Positions 11,187 to 22,852 of a stretch of DNA of 64,000 nucleotides are shown here, one piece after another. The position numbers and the translations under genes are program-made. The notes beneath the pieces are model-generated. The model saw only the letters and a program-made list of their open reading frames with translations, did no database searches and was not told where the DNA came from. Source of the DNA: Pelargonium tetragonum (Eukaryota > Streptophyta > Magnoliopsida > Geraniales > Geraniaceae); the NCBI GenBank assembly GCA_036897445.1, contig JAYMTL010000006.1:186001-250000 (forward strand). Direction: 5' to 3'. Each line of letters opens with the position of its first letter. The first letter of the stretch is position 1.

Positions 11187-12820
11187 TCTTTTATTAGTAG
11201 GTAAAATTGCGGAGTCCTTTTACTAAATATTCCGGATTCAATACGCCCCGCCTTTGTGGTATTCTGAAAGGGCAAGATAACAAAAAATATACTAGAGATT
11301 TAATAACTTCAACGGAATTCGAACCCTTGTATCTTAGTATATTCCACTTAAGATTTAACAAAATTAGGGTTTCAACCCGGGATAGTCGATAGCTTGTTTT
11401 CTATACTTTTCACTTTGTGAGAGAAAGCTCGTTAATTTCCTAAACTAAGGATAATAATGTTCTATTAAGTAAATCTTAGATTCTGAAAGTAGAACAATCT
11501 CTTTTTTTGATCCCTTAAAAAAAGGTTTGTTAACCAAAAAATATAGAAAAGCAAGTACCCCTTTCTCGAATTTACTTGAAACTAGGGGCTACAACCCAAC
11601 TTTTAGCAGTTAAGGGGGAGTTAGGTCCCGGTTAGAATCATAGGCATTCTGAGGACTTGGAGTATTCCTATGAGCTAATTTTCACAAAGAACAAGGTTTC
11701 TTTATAGTAGTAAAACCGGCATCTTGCTAAAATACAAAATAGAATATCGAGTTTCCTTTATAGCCCCATCTTACGCTACAAGTCTATGAAATCTATGACA
11801 TACTCGGGGTTTCCTTATACGAGGTGCTACTCTTAGGATTTGAATAAATGTCTGGATTATGTCAGAGTGCATAAGAGCTTCTACAGGTTCGACTTAAAAA
11901 GTATACGTTTAGTCCCAGGTGTCACAAAATATTTGACAAGAACTCCTATTTGTAATGTTAATGGGACTGAAGAATAAATCGAGGGGATTTATTTCCGACA
12001 AGCTGAGGTTCTCGATTTGTGTAATAAATTGAAAGAAAACTAAAAAAGTCAATTTAAGATTAGGAGAGTACCCCTGCCGAGATTTAACTGCACTAAGTTT
12101 AGGTCTTGCTTATTTCTATTATTTCATTGAGGTCGCTCCTTGCATGAGAAAGCTTTCTTAAAAAGGGACTTAACAAAAAACTTTTTCATTACATAATATA
12201 TATACTGATCTCAGACACCTACTAAAAATACAACTGGACACTAAAATCTCACAAAAAGGGCATAATATCCATACTACACCTGTTGCCCCCAAACTCTTTT
12301 TAGCATATCAAAGGTCAGGGACTCCTAAGATCTTGTTGAATGGAGAGTTGAAGACGCTAAGTAGATCCAAGTTTCTATAGAAAGCATTATAAAATTTCTA
12401 ATTAAAGATCACTAGATTTGAGAGTATCCATAGCGTATATGAATGGGAACTTTGAAGTTGACTTTGTTTCATTCGTTTATTGTAAACCCAAAAATTCCTA
12501 TTAATGACACTGACTAGAGTTTAACTCTGTGTTAGCTCTTTCTCTTTTCTCTCAGCAAACATGAGTTACTCTGAGCTCTATTTTCTACTTCCTTTAGTAC
12601 CAGTTGACTGAGATTATTCTCATTCAGTGACTTACCGGTTGCCCAAACGAATTGGATAATGCTTGAAAGATATGTATTGTACTCTATTTCTAGGACTCCC
12701 TTTAAGGATCGATCGGAGAACCAGGCATTTTACTTGTTGTTCTGTAAAAGTTGACGGGGCTCTTATAGGAATTTCTGAGAAATTCAAGGGTCCCCTTTAA
12801 GACTACGCGAAATTCGATCC

Positions 12821-12837
12821 GATGGATTTGAACCTTC
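12821..12837 (-). other. T-arm-like tRNA fragment
   Basis: On the minus strand, stem GAAGG/CCATC (4 of 5 pairs) closes the canonical loop TTCAAAT. Upstream bases (AATTGCGGC) recall a D-loop, but I can fold no anticodon arm or acceptor stem. Either a decayed tRNA 3' part or chance. Confidence 0.2.
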
Positions 12838-12839
12838 CG

Positions 12840-15010
12840 CGTTTTTAATAATTATGCCGCAATTGACTTTTATAAGAATCTCACAAAAGGCTCGCTTATT
12901 AGCTGCAGATATATAAGGAGGTTCTTTTTTCTATTTTAAGTTTCTTACCGACTTCGACTCAGCAAAAGGGTATGTAGGGGTCTCCTGTTTAACTGCTTGA
13001 CCTTGAGGGAGTTGAATAATTAAAGGGTGTTCGAATTTAAACTAAACTTTGATTTCAGTTGTGCTATACTTAAAGGGTTTTCTTTCTTTTTTACAGAAAG
13101 GGGACTAAATCTTATTCTTTAAAATCTAAAGGAACAAAATTTGGATCTTCAAAAATGTTAATAAAAACTTCCCTACTTCGCAACCGCAGGTAAGCCAATA
13201 GGGGAGTAATCTATATAAAATGTATTAAATTTCATACCAAACTAAAGACAATCCCTTAAAGAGCCCCTTTTTAATATTGGCACGAGTCCTTCCTAAAATA
13301 AACCCATAAGTTATCCTTTTAGCACTGCTCTGTTACTAGACCTTATTCGGTCTTACCCATCTTCAGCAAGTGGACCACTTGTTTTCTTGAGCATACCATA
13401 AATACACAAAATGAAATTACCTTGTGGCCATAGAGTACTACTAAAAATCTCGGCTCTAAATTACATATACAATATTTGACCCGGCCTACTCATACAGTAG
13501 TCAAGGTAAATCTAAGCGATCCCGGCAGAAAGGGTTCTAAGCTTTACTGTTTTGTTATATTCTAGACTGGGAACCCCCTTTTAGTTTAGTGAAACTTTTT
13601 TAAATTAGCCTTGGGAATACTTATATAATAGAATCGAAATTGAATTACTCTTACGTTATAACTTTTCTTTGTGTAAAAGCTTAGGACCTGTATCATTTAG
13701 TTTTCATCAACCCCAGAGATTTCGTGCAAAGCTAAACAGACTTTTCTTATGTAATTGGTACAGGAGAGTTCGAAGCGAAAGGTTTTAAGATCTTAATCTG
13801 TTCCATACTATACGCCTTTTTTGTAAGACTTTTCCCTTCCTTAGAGGCACTTTTGAAGTCTCGGTAAATCTATCCAAAGCCTTCCCAATCTTTGTCACTA
13901 GCTATCAAATTCAAGCTATAAAAAAAAGACTTCAGAGACCCTTAATTTAATGTTTCTATAATAATATTCTTTCTTTACAAAAAAGTTTTGTCCCCCTTTT
14001 GGAGTTACTAACTTTCACGGATACGGATATAGGGTACTGCAACCTAAGTAAGAGGCTCTTTAAACAAAAAACAGATGGGAAAAGGTAGGCTTCGAGTCTC
14101 GAGCGTACAGTAGCTCAAAATTTTCGTGTACCTTGCTCTTATTAGATAAAGCTCCCTGTTTTGTGATAAGTTCCGGATATAAATAAGCCCTAAGAAACTT
14201 CGAGCAAGTCCACTTTACACTTTTTGGAAATAGAGCATCCTCAGTACTTCACAGTCATAGTAGGGGCTCTCCTTAATAGGACTCTGTATTAGAAAGAGGC
14301 CTTAACTTTTTGAAAAACCAAGGACCCCCTTTAGTGAATTCTAGAACTATATACAAACTTTTACTAGGAACACAAGTCAATCTCTTTCTTAGGATCCTAT
14401 AATTACAGAGTATTTATTAGTTTATTATATTAAGGAATTCCTCAGATTAGGAGAGTTTAACGCATTATAAATTTCCTCCGTTTAAAGTGCAGGTTCTTAT
14501 ATTAAACAAAATGGATTTTTTTATAGGCTACTGCTATGAGGTCGTACTTATAGAGTTTTGTACTCTTTCCAAAAAGCTTCGTTAACATGCAAACTGCAGA
14601 GTGACTAAAAATAGTGGGAATTGCCGTACGCGTAATTATTTAAAAGGCAGTTAGCTATATTGCTTTATTATGCTGCTTGGGAACTTTCTCCTTAAAAGCT
14701 TCGCTAAAGGCACCCCTATTGTGTATAGCAGAGATAATATGTGCGATTTACTTAGTCAGATGAAACTAAAAAAAGCATTCTATTAAGCCCTATATCCCGA
14801 GGTAACCCTATTCTGATAGTTATGTAGTAAAAGAGATTTACGTTCATCACGGAATTTTTTAGTCCTTAGCCTTTTAGAAAGAGCCTTTTTTCTTGCATAC
14901 CCGCCTTCTTTTTGCCCCCACTAAGGGATTCGTTATGTTACTTTCGTATTCCTTACCTTTATAGCCCTAACTACATCCTAAAAGTTGAATATTAATGAAG
15001 GTTGGCGCCC
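12840..15010. other. AT-rich DNA without recognisable genes
   Basis: I see no gene, RNA or long repeat. Stops are dense in all frames. Confidence 0.7.
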
Positions 15011-15012
15011 GG

Positions 15013-15042
15013 TAGTATAGAATAGCTAAGGAAGCTATACTA
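15013..15042. repeat. 8-bp inverted repeat before a small open frame
   Basis: TAGTATAG (15013-15020) / CTATACTA (15035-15042) are exact complements around a 14-base loop that contains AAGGAAG. It ends 10 bases before the GTG that opens the 61-codon frame at 15053. It could be a leader hairpin if that frame is real. Confidence 0.4.
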
Positions 15043-15052
15043 GTTAGAAAAT

Positions 15053-15238
15053 GTGGATGAAAGTGAATTTATAGACTCAATTGGTTATAGAATAAAAAAG
15101 ATAAGCAGAAGTAAAAAAACTACTTATTTGCTAAGGGACAGCTTCGGAGGGTACCACACACTCAGACCGGGTGCAAATATGCCGAGTAAGGTAAGTCAAA
15201 ATGACTTAAGAAATAACTTTTATAAAAATAGAAACTGA
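15053..15238 (+). CDS. Possible small hydrophilic ORF, unrecognised
   Basis: A 61-codon frame opening at GTG. Unlike the other open frames in the window, which are rich in Phe, Leu and Tyr, its product is charged and polar. It has an acidic start (MDESEF), a basic patch (KKISRSKK), a Gly/Tyr middle (FGGYHTLRPG) and a basic end (NNFYKNRN). There is no signal peptide, membrane segment or motif I recognise. An in-frame stop lies just upstream at the TAG near 15041, so no longer start exists. An 8-bp inverted repeat precedes it. Its length is within chance expectation and no neighbour supports it, so I give it low weight. Confidence 0.12.
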   Translation: MDESEFIDSIGYRIKKISRSKKTTYLLRDSFGGYHTLRPGANMPSKVSQNDLRNNFYKNRN

Positions 15239-15239
15239 A

Positions 15240-18200
15240 AACCTTAGAGGGCTCTTGATAAGGCCTGTTTTCTATATAACACCCGTAAACACCAGTTGGA
15301 GGCAGCGGGTTCACACCGAATTAGGAGCAGGCCCTGATCAAAAGGAAATAACACTTGGTATAGAAGACTTCTTATATCATAAATTCCCCCCTAAAATCTT
15401 TCACTTCCAATAATTACGGAATTTTAAGAATTTTTTTTCAATGCAGTATAGTTAGGTAGGAGATAAAAGTACCTCTACAAAGGGGACTTGAATCGGGAAT
15501 CTTAGAAGTAAAATAGAATATCTGAAAACTAAGTAGCATAGCAATTCGCGGTATAGTAACCAAGCTCTTGACCCCAGTCTCTACTAGTGCATTCGAATAT
15601 CTTATTTTAAGCCTCTTAATATAAAAACTTTCTTTTATTTATAAAGGCGACCTTCTTCCCTTACATATAACAAATAAAAAAGACTAGTACCTTACCTTTT
15701 AAATGAGAATCTCCATGATAGTAGTACGAACACCCCGATAACTCCTAGGCACGCCACTGTGTAACCAAGGATTGCCTCTAAACAAAAGGTCAAACTTTAG
15801 TTTGACTTATTCCATTACAACAGCCGGATTAATAAAAGTAGAGTTACACAAGTTAAAATCTTTCCTAATTTAAGTAGGTTAAAGTCCTAAAAATCCCAGA
15901 TTCCTACTTGAGTCCTTATAGATCTTATACCCCTCCTTTTTTGATTCGTATTACTCGTCGGAAAGGCGGAAGAGACTTCTTTCTGTGGGGTCTCCCTGGA
16001 GTTTTAGAAGAGTAAGATTCTTGTTAAAATAAAGAGTATCCAGTGATTTTAGTGTGCGAAATAAAGATTTGAAAGGGCCTCCTTTTACTTTATGTTGTTT
16101 GTATTTCTTTTTCACTTCAAGAAAGAATTTCTATTAGGTATATAGCTCCGCATGTCCATGTTACTTTTAAGCAAGCTAGAACAACGCTAAGGAAGGAACC
16201 CCCTTTTTATTATTTATATTATAGAGCATTTCTTATGTATCAAACTTTCTTTTGGAGGAGTCTCTAGCCCAGGGCCGCCTTTTTTATTACATTATATTAT
16301 ATCACCCAACATTCTCTACGGAATGTATGCAGGGGTCCTACTTTCTCTGCTATTCAAATAATGAGATTTTCAGCCCACTACCCGATTCGCTTTTCAAGGT
16401 AGAAACTCATAAATATTTCATACCTTTCCGCTTACACGGCCTTTTACACGAGATTTTTTTTGTTTATAATAGTAACAGGTGTACAAGGAAATTCGTTATG
16501 TTAGGGTCTTTAATCTATACAGTTACCGCGAATGGGAAACACTTCTAGAGAAGCCCTTATAAATTAGAGAGGAAAATGCGGAAAAGGCTTTTGTCTCAAT
16601 AAAGAGTGCGGGAACCTTTATTAAATTAAAGGACTCCCCCGATTCTTGAAAATTACCTTGTATTAATCCGGATGCGTAATGAAAACCCTGGTTACACCGG
16701 TACCCGCAAGCCCTTTTTTTCTATAGTAGTTAAGTAACTAGAGCCGCCTGCCAAGATTTCATTTAAGTTCACTTATTGCCTAGTTCTTCAGCTTTAGGTA
16801 GGCGAACCCCCTTTTCTACTTTCTTTTTTTTACATGTCTTTCCCTTTCCCCGGGGGTTTAGGTAAAAACGCTATTTATAAAGCATTCGTATTGTATTAAG
16901 TTGAAGTAGTGGTGCAAAGTTCATTCTATAGTAGAAAAGTTTAATAGAGGAGCCCGACCACACAAGATACTAAAAAGCAGGGTCTCTCCTAGTAAGCTAC
17001 CCCTTTGTAAGGTGTCCCTATTTTACAAGTACATTAGATTGTCAAAGGATTTCCCCTTTTTTTAACTACTACTTTTTTCTTTTTACCGTAGCAAAACTTC
17101 CTACTAAAATGGATATAAAATGAATCCACGGAAAAACTTTGTCTATGCAAAAAAAGAGATCTAGAAGGGTTTTATTTAATTAGGAATCCCCTGGGGTTAC
17201 ATAATATGGACTATGTACTCTGGTTAAAAAAAAGGCTGCCCCTAGAAAGAGCGCTTATACCTATAAAAATTTGTGCTCATTTTTATGAAGAATTCATTTT
17301 AGGTAAAGTTTATTAATAAACCTATATTTAAAAACCCTTTTGCTTTTTGTTTTTGGAAAAATCCTAGTATTTATAAGAGCTTTATGAATCCCTGGTAGAT
17401 TTTCCCCTCCTTTTGAAAAGCAGTACTACTAACTCTTTTTTTGACATGCCTGATTTCTCGGTAGTGTCTTGAAACAAAAGGAATTCTTGTCTAAATTCAA
17501 ATACTGAACGACCTAAGTGCGGTAATCCAGGACTTCCGGATAAGTCTTGAAAACCCCAAATATTCTTAATAATAACATAACCTGCTGCTACGAAAGCATT
17601 TGTCAAGAGCCTAAAATTAACATTCTAACTAAATATCAAGGCAGGGCTCGGTTTTAATAATATAATACAGAAAAAGCACAGTAAATCTGCAAAACGTAGG
17701 AATCCTTTCGAGTAGCATAAACTCGGGATTCTTTGATGAAATTGGTTAGGTTAACAAAGGGAGTGCATTATATCTAAGCTTAATAGTAATCGTATATATA
17801 ATTAAGAAAATAAAAAGAGGTTTCGTACACATACATAACGAAAGCCCGCAGGAAATCCTTTAGGATTTCTCGTTATAATCGAGAACCTCCGAGTGGAATA
17901 GAATACACACGAGAGGATCTTACACGCAAACTCTTAGAATGAAGCTCAGAAGCCTCCATGCCTAGTAAGCTTGCTCCATCTTTGATTAAAAAGAGATTAG
18001 ACTGGGTTTAAGAAAGATAGAAAAATTCCATAGAAAATAGACACCAGAATAGAATGAAACCAAGCAAATTCGTTAAAAGGATACCAAAAGTACTTGAACC
18101 CTAGAAATTCTATTTTCATTTCGTCCGCTTTACTCGGCAATTCTTTAGAAGGGATTCCTATTACCATTCATATAGACTTCGGACCTATTATAGTAGGGGC

Positions 18201-19505
18201 ATATACTAGCTTCATTAGTTATTATATTAGCTTCATCTTAATCAACTAAAATGCGGGTTATAGATCTTGCCGTAGAATAAAGACTCCAACTCGTCATACA
18301 AATTTATATATATATAAAGCTTCTCTTATTACCTGTAATAAAACCCACGAGCGTTAGTTTTTCTTTCTATTTTTCTCTAACTGAGCTTATAGGCTACTAC
18401 TTATCCCTGTTATATCCCCATTAATTAAGCTTTTTCTCGAGTGATATAGAACCTTTTTTCTGAAAGATACAAAATATTACATAAAATTCTGGGGGCAGTA
18501 TCAACAATAAGAGAAGACTCAATGGGGGCTCTCCCCAATTCAGTTTACAAAAAGGAGACATGGCTAAAGAGAAAGAAAATGGCTCTTAAAAGTATAGTCT
18601 TAAAGTCTTAAAAAAATTCTTTATTCCTCTTTAGAATAAAGAAGTAAGAATTCCTCAAAAGCTTTAAAGAAGTTTGAACAATTAAAGTGAAATATAGGCT
18701 TTTACTTTCCACTACCGAAAGCGGGCATTCTAAGGAGCAGCTTAAAAGTCCAATTTTAGAAATTTTGAGCTTTTCGAGTAGAATTCAGAATTCTTATTAC
18801 TTACCCGGGCACAACTCTTTTTATATTCTTATTTCTAGAAATAGGGCATAAAATATTGATTGTTTTCCTTTTGTTAGTTAATCCCCAGCGAATAGATTTA
18901 AGAAAGATTTATATCTAAGTCTTTGGGGATACTTAAGTTAATGGGAAATATGAAATACATTTTTGTTATCAAAATAAAAAAGTTACCACACCCTTTTGAA
19001 GGTTTTACCCTACCTAGGCGTCTTACGCTTTTTCTATGAATTATTGCTTTCGAGTTTCCGTATTACGCAGGTTCTTTAAGTATTCAGTTTTTTGGTTTAG
19101 GCAATATTAGGAAGCCCTTTACTTTACTCAGTATGTTTGTTATTCCTTGAAAGAATAAACTTGCGTAAAAAAGGAATAATTAGAAACTCTAGCATATCTC
19201 AACCCCGTTTCTGAAACAATTACTTTGCAGGAAGTATTTAGAGTAAAAGGGAAAGCTAATCTTTCTCTAGAGATGGCATTCTTGTTTGACCTTGCTCATT
19301 TTATTAATATTAAGGCATAGCTTTTCGCACAATCAATAAACTTGTGAAGTAAACTAGAATAACGTTCCCTTAACAACGGACTCGATTGAGCCTCTACAAA
19401 ACAAAAGTTTCTTCTAATTATAAAAGTTAGTAAAATAAACTAACCGGGGCTCTCTTATAGACCAAAGGATTAGTCATCCAGGAGAAATTTGTTGATTTAA
19501 AGTAT
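15240..19505. other. AT-rich DNA without recognisable genes
   Basis: Frames of 98 codons (16252-16548, +) and 74 codons (17382-17606, -) are present but have no recognisable domain or supporting context. Mirror-like GC patches such as CCCCGGGGG near 16848 and CCCCTGGGG near 17189 occur. The double hairpin at 17852-17885 is listed separately. Confidence 0.7.
17852..17885. repeat. Two overlapping hairpins
   Basis: GAAATCC (17852-17858) / GGATTTC (17863-17869) has a 4-base loop TTTA. Overlapping its right arm, TTCTCG (17867-17872) / CGAGAA (17880-17885) has a 7-base loop. The two cannot form at once, an arrangement like alternative RNA structures, but no gene is next to it. Confidence 0.45.
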
Positions 19506-19520
19506 AGGTAATGTAATTAA
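19506..19520 (+). repeat. 15-mer repeat, copy 3
   Basis: Exact AGGTAATGTAATTAA on the + strand. It is followed closely by a run of seven Gs (19525-19531), which no other copy has. Confidence 0.85.
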
Positions 19521-19531
19521 GCTCGGGGGGG

Positions 19532-22490
19532 CTGTGCTACTCATATACGTATGCCTAATTTGAGCTCTTATTTTTTGACTTTCTAAAATTAAGGCCTCCC
19601 TAAAGTGCTGCAGTAAACTACAAGAGATTCTTGCCAAAATCTTTTAAATATTTAACTAGAGACCCTCCTGCACCGAGAATTGGGGACTCTTTTGTGGATT
19701 CACCCTCATTTATTTTACCGAGGATTCCATAGTACGAATGAGACTCTTTTTTGGACCCTTGCAATAGTATTAGTTTTAAGGAAAACAGGGTTTAAAATTG
19801 TCCAAGTGAGACTTTATACCGAGCTTATTCTTTCGAGTAACTTTATCTTCCCAGTCTAAGATACTGCCGCCTCTTACTTATGAAGTTTCTCACTTTAGCA
19901 ATAAATTTTGCGCGAATATTTTATTTAAACTGCTGCTAATTGAACTGGATTTTTTAATAATAACAAAGCAGGGGTTTTTGTATCTCTTAAAACGATGCAT
20001 AAAATTTAACAAATAAAAACTACTCCCTTATCTTATAAAGTAATTCGCAAATAAGTAAAATAAAAATATAGGCATGACGTTTTAAAGCTCAACTTTCTTA
20101 TTATTTCTTATTAAAAGGTCTTCAAAACCTTATATCCTCAATAGAAAGAGTACTCTAATAGTGTAAACAGGACTTTAAACTGAAAAATATGCTTAGAATA
20201 GAACCCTCCCCTTATCTGGAAGGGTTTACTCTTTAGAAATAACTCTGAAATAGAGTGATAAAGTAGACACTAAAAAAAGTTTTCCTACCAACTAAATATA
20301 AAAAAATTTTTATTAATTTTCTTGTTATGCTTACTTAGTTTCTCAAGATATCTTTCCTCCATCACGCATTTTAAAACTGGCACCTACTTTTTTATTTAAA
20401 GGGCGGAGTCTCTAAGCAGGTTTTTTAAACGCCCCTTTGCCCGCTATATAAGCATTTCTGGTAAGACATTTAAGAACTTCCCCCGCGTCTCCATATGGAT
20501 TTTTTAATTATTCTTTACTTGAAAGGAATTTAGACTGGGTTAGTAGTTGTTTTATGTTTTATTTCTCAATTTTAAGTTATTTAGTTTTCACCGGCTCTTT
20601 CGATGGGACGTGCCAAATTAGTCGTTTAAAGTGCCCCAAGAATTCTCTTAAAATTTTAGTATGTAAAAGTGCGCTTCCTCTTTTTCTGTTAAGTTAAGGA
20701 ATCGAGGTTACGTATATGTTAAAAGATATCGAATTTTAGGATATTTGCGACCCTTTAGTAAGAAATCCTAAATAGTATAGGCATGTTCGTTAAAAAGAAG
20801 GCGGGCTCTAGAATAAGACTTTGCTAATAAAAATTCTTGTATAGTAGACGTAGTTTCATTAGGAAAATCCCGGTAAAAGTCTAGCTAAGATATCCTAATA
20901 AGTGTGAAACCCCAACCATTTCTAACTTAGTAAAACAGAATAGTATGAAGCAATAAGCAATAGAAGTAAGGAAACAAAATGAATAAGAGCCACTTTATAA
21001 TCCGCCAGGATAATACAATAAATTATTGGCTGTACTAAATTAGAAAGCATTTCTCGTAGAACGCGTCAGATTAGGTAAACAAAAAGGAAGAAAAGTTTAT
21101 TCTATAAGTGATTTTCTTTACCTGGATTAGAAACTTCATAAAACCCCTACATTAGGTTTACGCTTCTCATATTATTACGCGTAGTACATATATTGGGGTT
21201 CTTTTTATTTAGGAGAAAATAAACCTTAAACGGATATAACTCCTGAGGGTATAACCCTGGAAAATCCTGCCTAAAAAACCTAAAACTCGAGGCATGCCTA
21301 GAATTAAAAAATGTACCCGACTTATCTAGGGGAGACCCAAAAGGAATGCGGTCTTGTTTTAGCAAGGTTGCTCGCAGTACAGGGACTCTTTTAATAAGAG
21401 CAGACAAGTAACAAAAGATTCTTTATCAGAGCGCCTCGCTAGTTAAATTTCGATTTCCCAAACTACATTTATTACTACCATAATCTGTAAGAACAGCCCT
21501 GAACTTTTTTATATTTCTAAAGAAAAGTCTGAATATACTATTAAAAACTTAATCTTGTAGTATATATCTTAACTTTATTATACTCTCATACAGGGGAGAG
21601 AGGCATTCTCAAAGGATACTCTGAATTTGGATAACGATTAATAACCAAAGAAAGAAACTCCTAAAGAAGGAAAATTTCAAGTGCAATACGTTATATATAG
21701 ATATACATAATATTGCAGGACGAAGACCCGAATTCTTAAGACCACTAAAGATTCTACTTATTAAGATGCCCCCTTTATTTACCCCAGTGACAAAAGTCTG
21801 TTATATGTGAAAGTAGTTCTTGACTAGAGCTTTTGAAACCTAAAGGGACTTAAGGTAATTTATTACTCAAATTTTGACAAGGCTGTCTCTTTTCGCATTT
21901 TGTAAAACAATCCTAATAATGATTTAGAAATCTCTGCATTCCTCTTCTTACTTATTCGTCTAAAACTTACAGAAAGTAGGAAAATCGAATTTCTTTTAGG
22001 GAATCCTAAAACTTCTTTATATTTATGCAACTTGACTAATATAAGTTTTTGAATTCCAGTACTTACTAGTACAAATAACAAGGGAGTTTTAAAAACAGAA
22101 TCGTGCCTTAGAGTACTCAAGAATAGGCAACCGTAAAGAGCCCTTTAAATATCGCTAGATGCGCTTATATAATATTTAGAACCCGGCCACTCTCCTTGTT
22201 AAAAAGTAGACAGCCACTATTTTATTTACAGAATTAAGAAGAAGTGAGTATAACTAAAATTCTTAAAAAGCTAAAGCCAATTTAGGTTGTCTTGTAAATC
22301 TTGACATATTGTTTTAAAAGAATATCCGCTAATTCTAATAATTCTAAACGAGGAACCCGCCTCCTCACGAAACAAAATTTCTGGAAATACTATAAACAAA
22401 CTCTTAGGAATCCATTCTTTGAATAGGTAGAGAATTCCGGTATCTAGTGAACTTAAAAGATCTTTCTCTTCAGAGCAAAATATACAAGAG
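19532..22490. other. AT-rich DNA without recognisable genes
   Basis: Minus-strand frames at 21147-21407 and 21863-22120 (85-86 codons) are basic and Phe/Leu/Ser-rich with no family resemblance. I take both as chance. Confidence 0.7.
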
Positions 22491-22492
22491 CC

Positions 22493-22852
22493 TTGTTAAG
22501 CTTGTTTGCACTTTCTGAACATAGCACTGAACCTTCGCATGCCTATATAAAAAACGGGCGCTTGGACCCTGGAAATAGGAAAATATCTGGATTCGCCGGG
22601 ATTTCGCTTTGTAAAATCAGTCTTCCGGGGTTTAGATGCAGGCAATACTCGAGCTTAAAAAACCTTTCCTTGCTTTGGAAACTTATCAATTCCAAAAAGG
22701 ATTTTATAAGGGGTCTTATTAACAGAGAAGTCTCCTTTTTATATGTTAATAAGGGTTGCCATTTCCTGCTTTTTGATAAAGAAAAAGTAGATAGATTTCT
22801 GCAATTACTAGGTACTAAGATTTTTGCCTTTTTTTTAACTAAGAACACCTAG
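22493..22852. other. Segment open on both strands
   Basis: The longest frame in the window (119 codons, +, opening at TTG) lies opposite a 101-codon minus-strand frame at 22543-22848. Neither product shows a known domain. Frames open on both strands usually mean a local shortage of TA-containing stops and not a gene. The stretch is slightly richer in G and C than its surroundings. Confidence 0.4.

Larger units (their letters stand above)
7600..12818. other. AT-rich DNA without recognisable genes
   Basis: The open frames here (80 codons at 7849-8091, 64 at 9856-10050, 61 at 11207-11392) start at rare codons, are rich in Phe/Leu/Arg and match no family I know. Small hairpins at 9512, 10041 and 11165 are listed separately. 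A short GC-rich inverted repeat, ACCGG/CCGGT, lies near 7958-7974. Confidence 0.7.

Noticed and set aside
15485-15494. Minus-strand GATTCAAGTC and similar T-loop words near 25927, 26538, 34926, 47415 and 56238.
   Set aside because: The flanking T stems do not pair, and the 8-mer TTCAAGTC is common enough here to arise by chance.
18308-18318. Short TA dinucleotide runs here and near 6316 and 33451.
   Set aside because: Too short to call microsatellites; expected in TpA-rich DNA.
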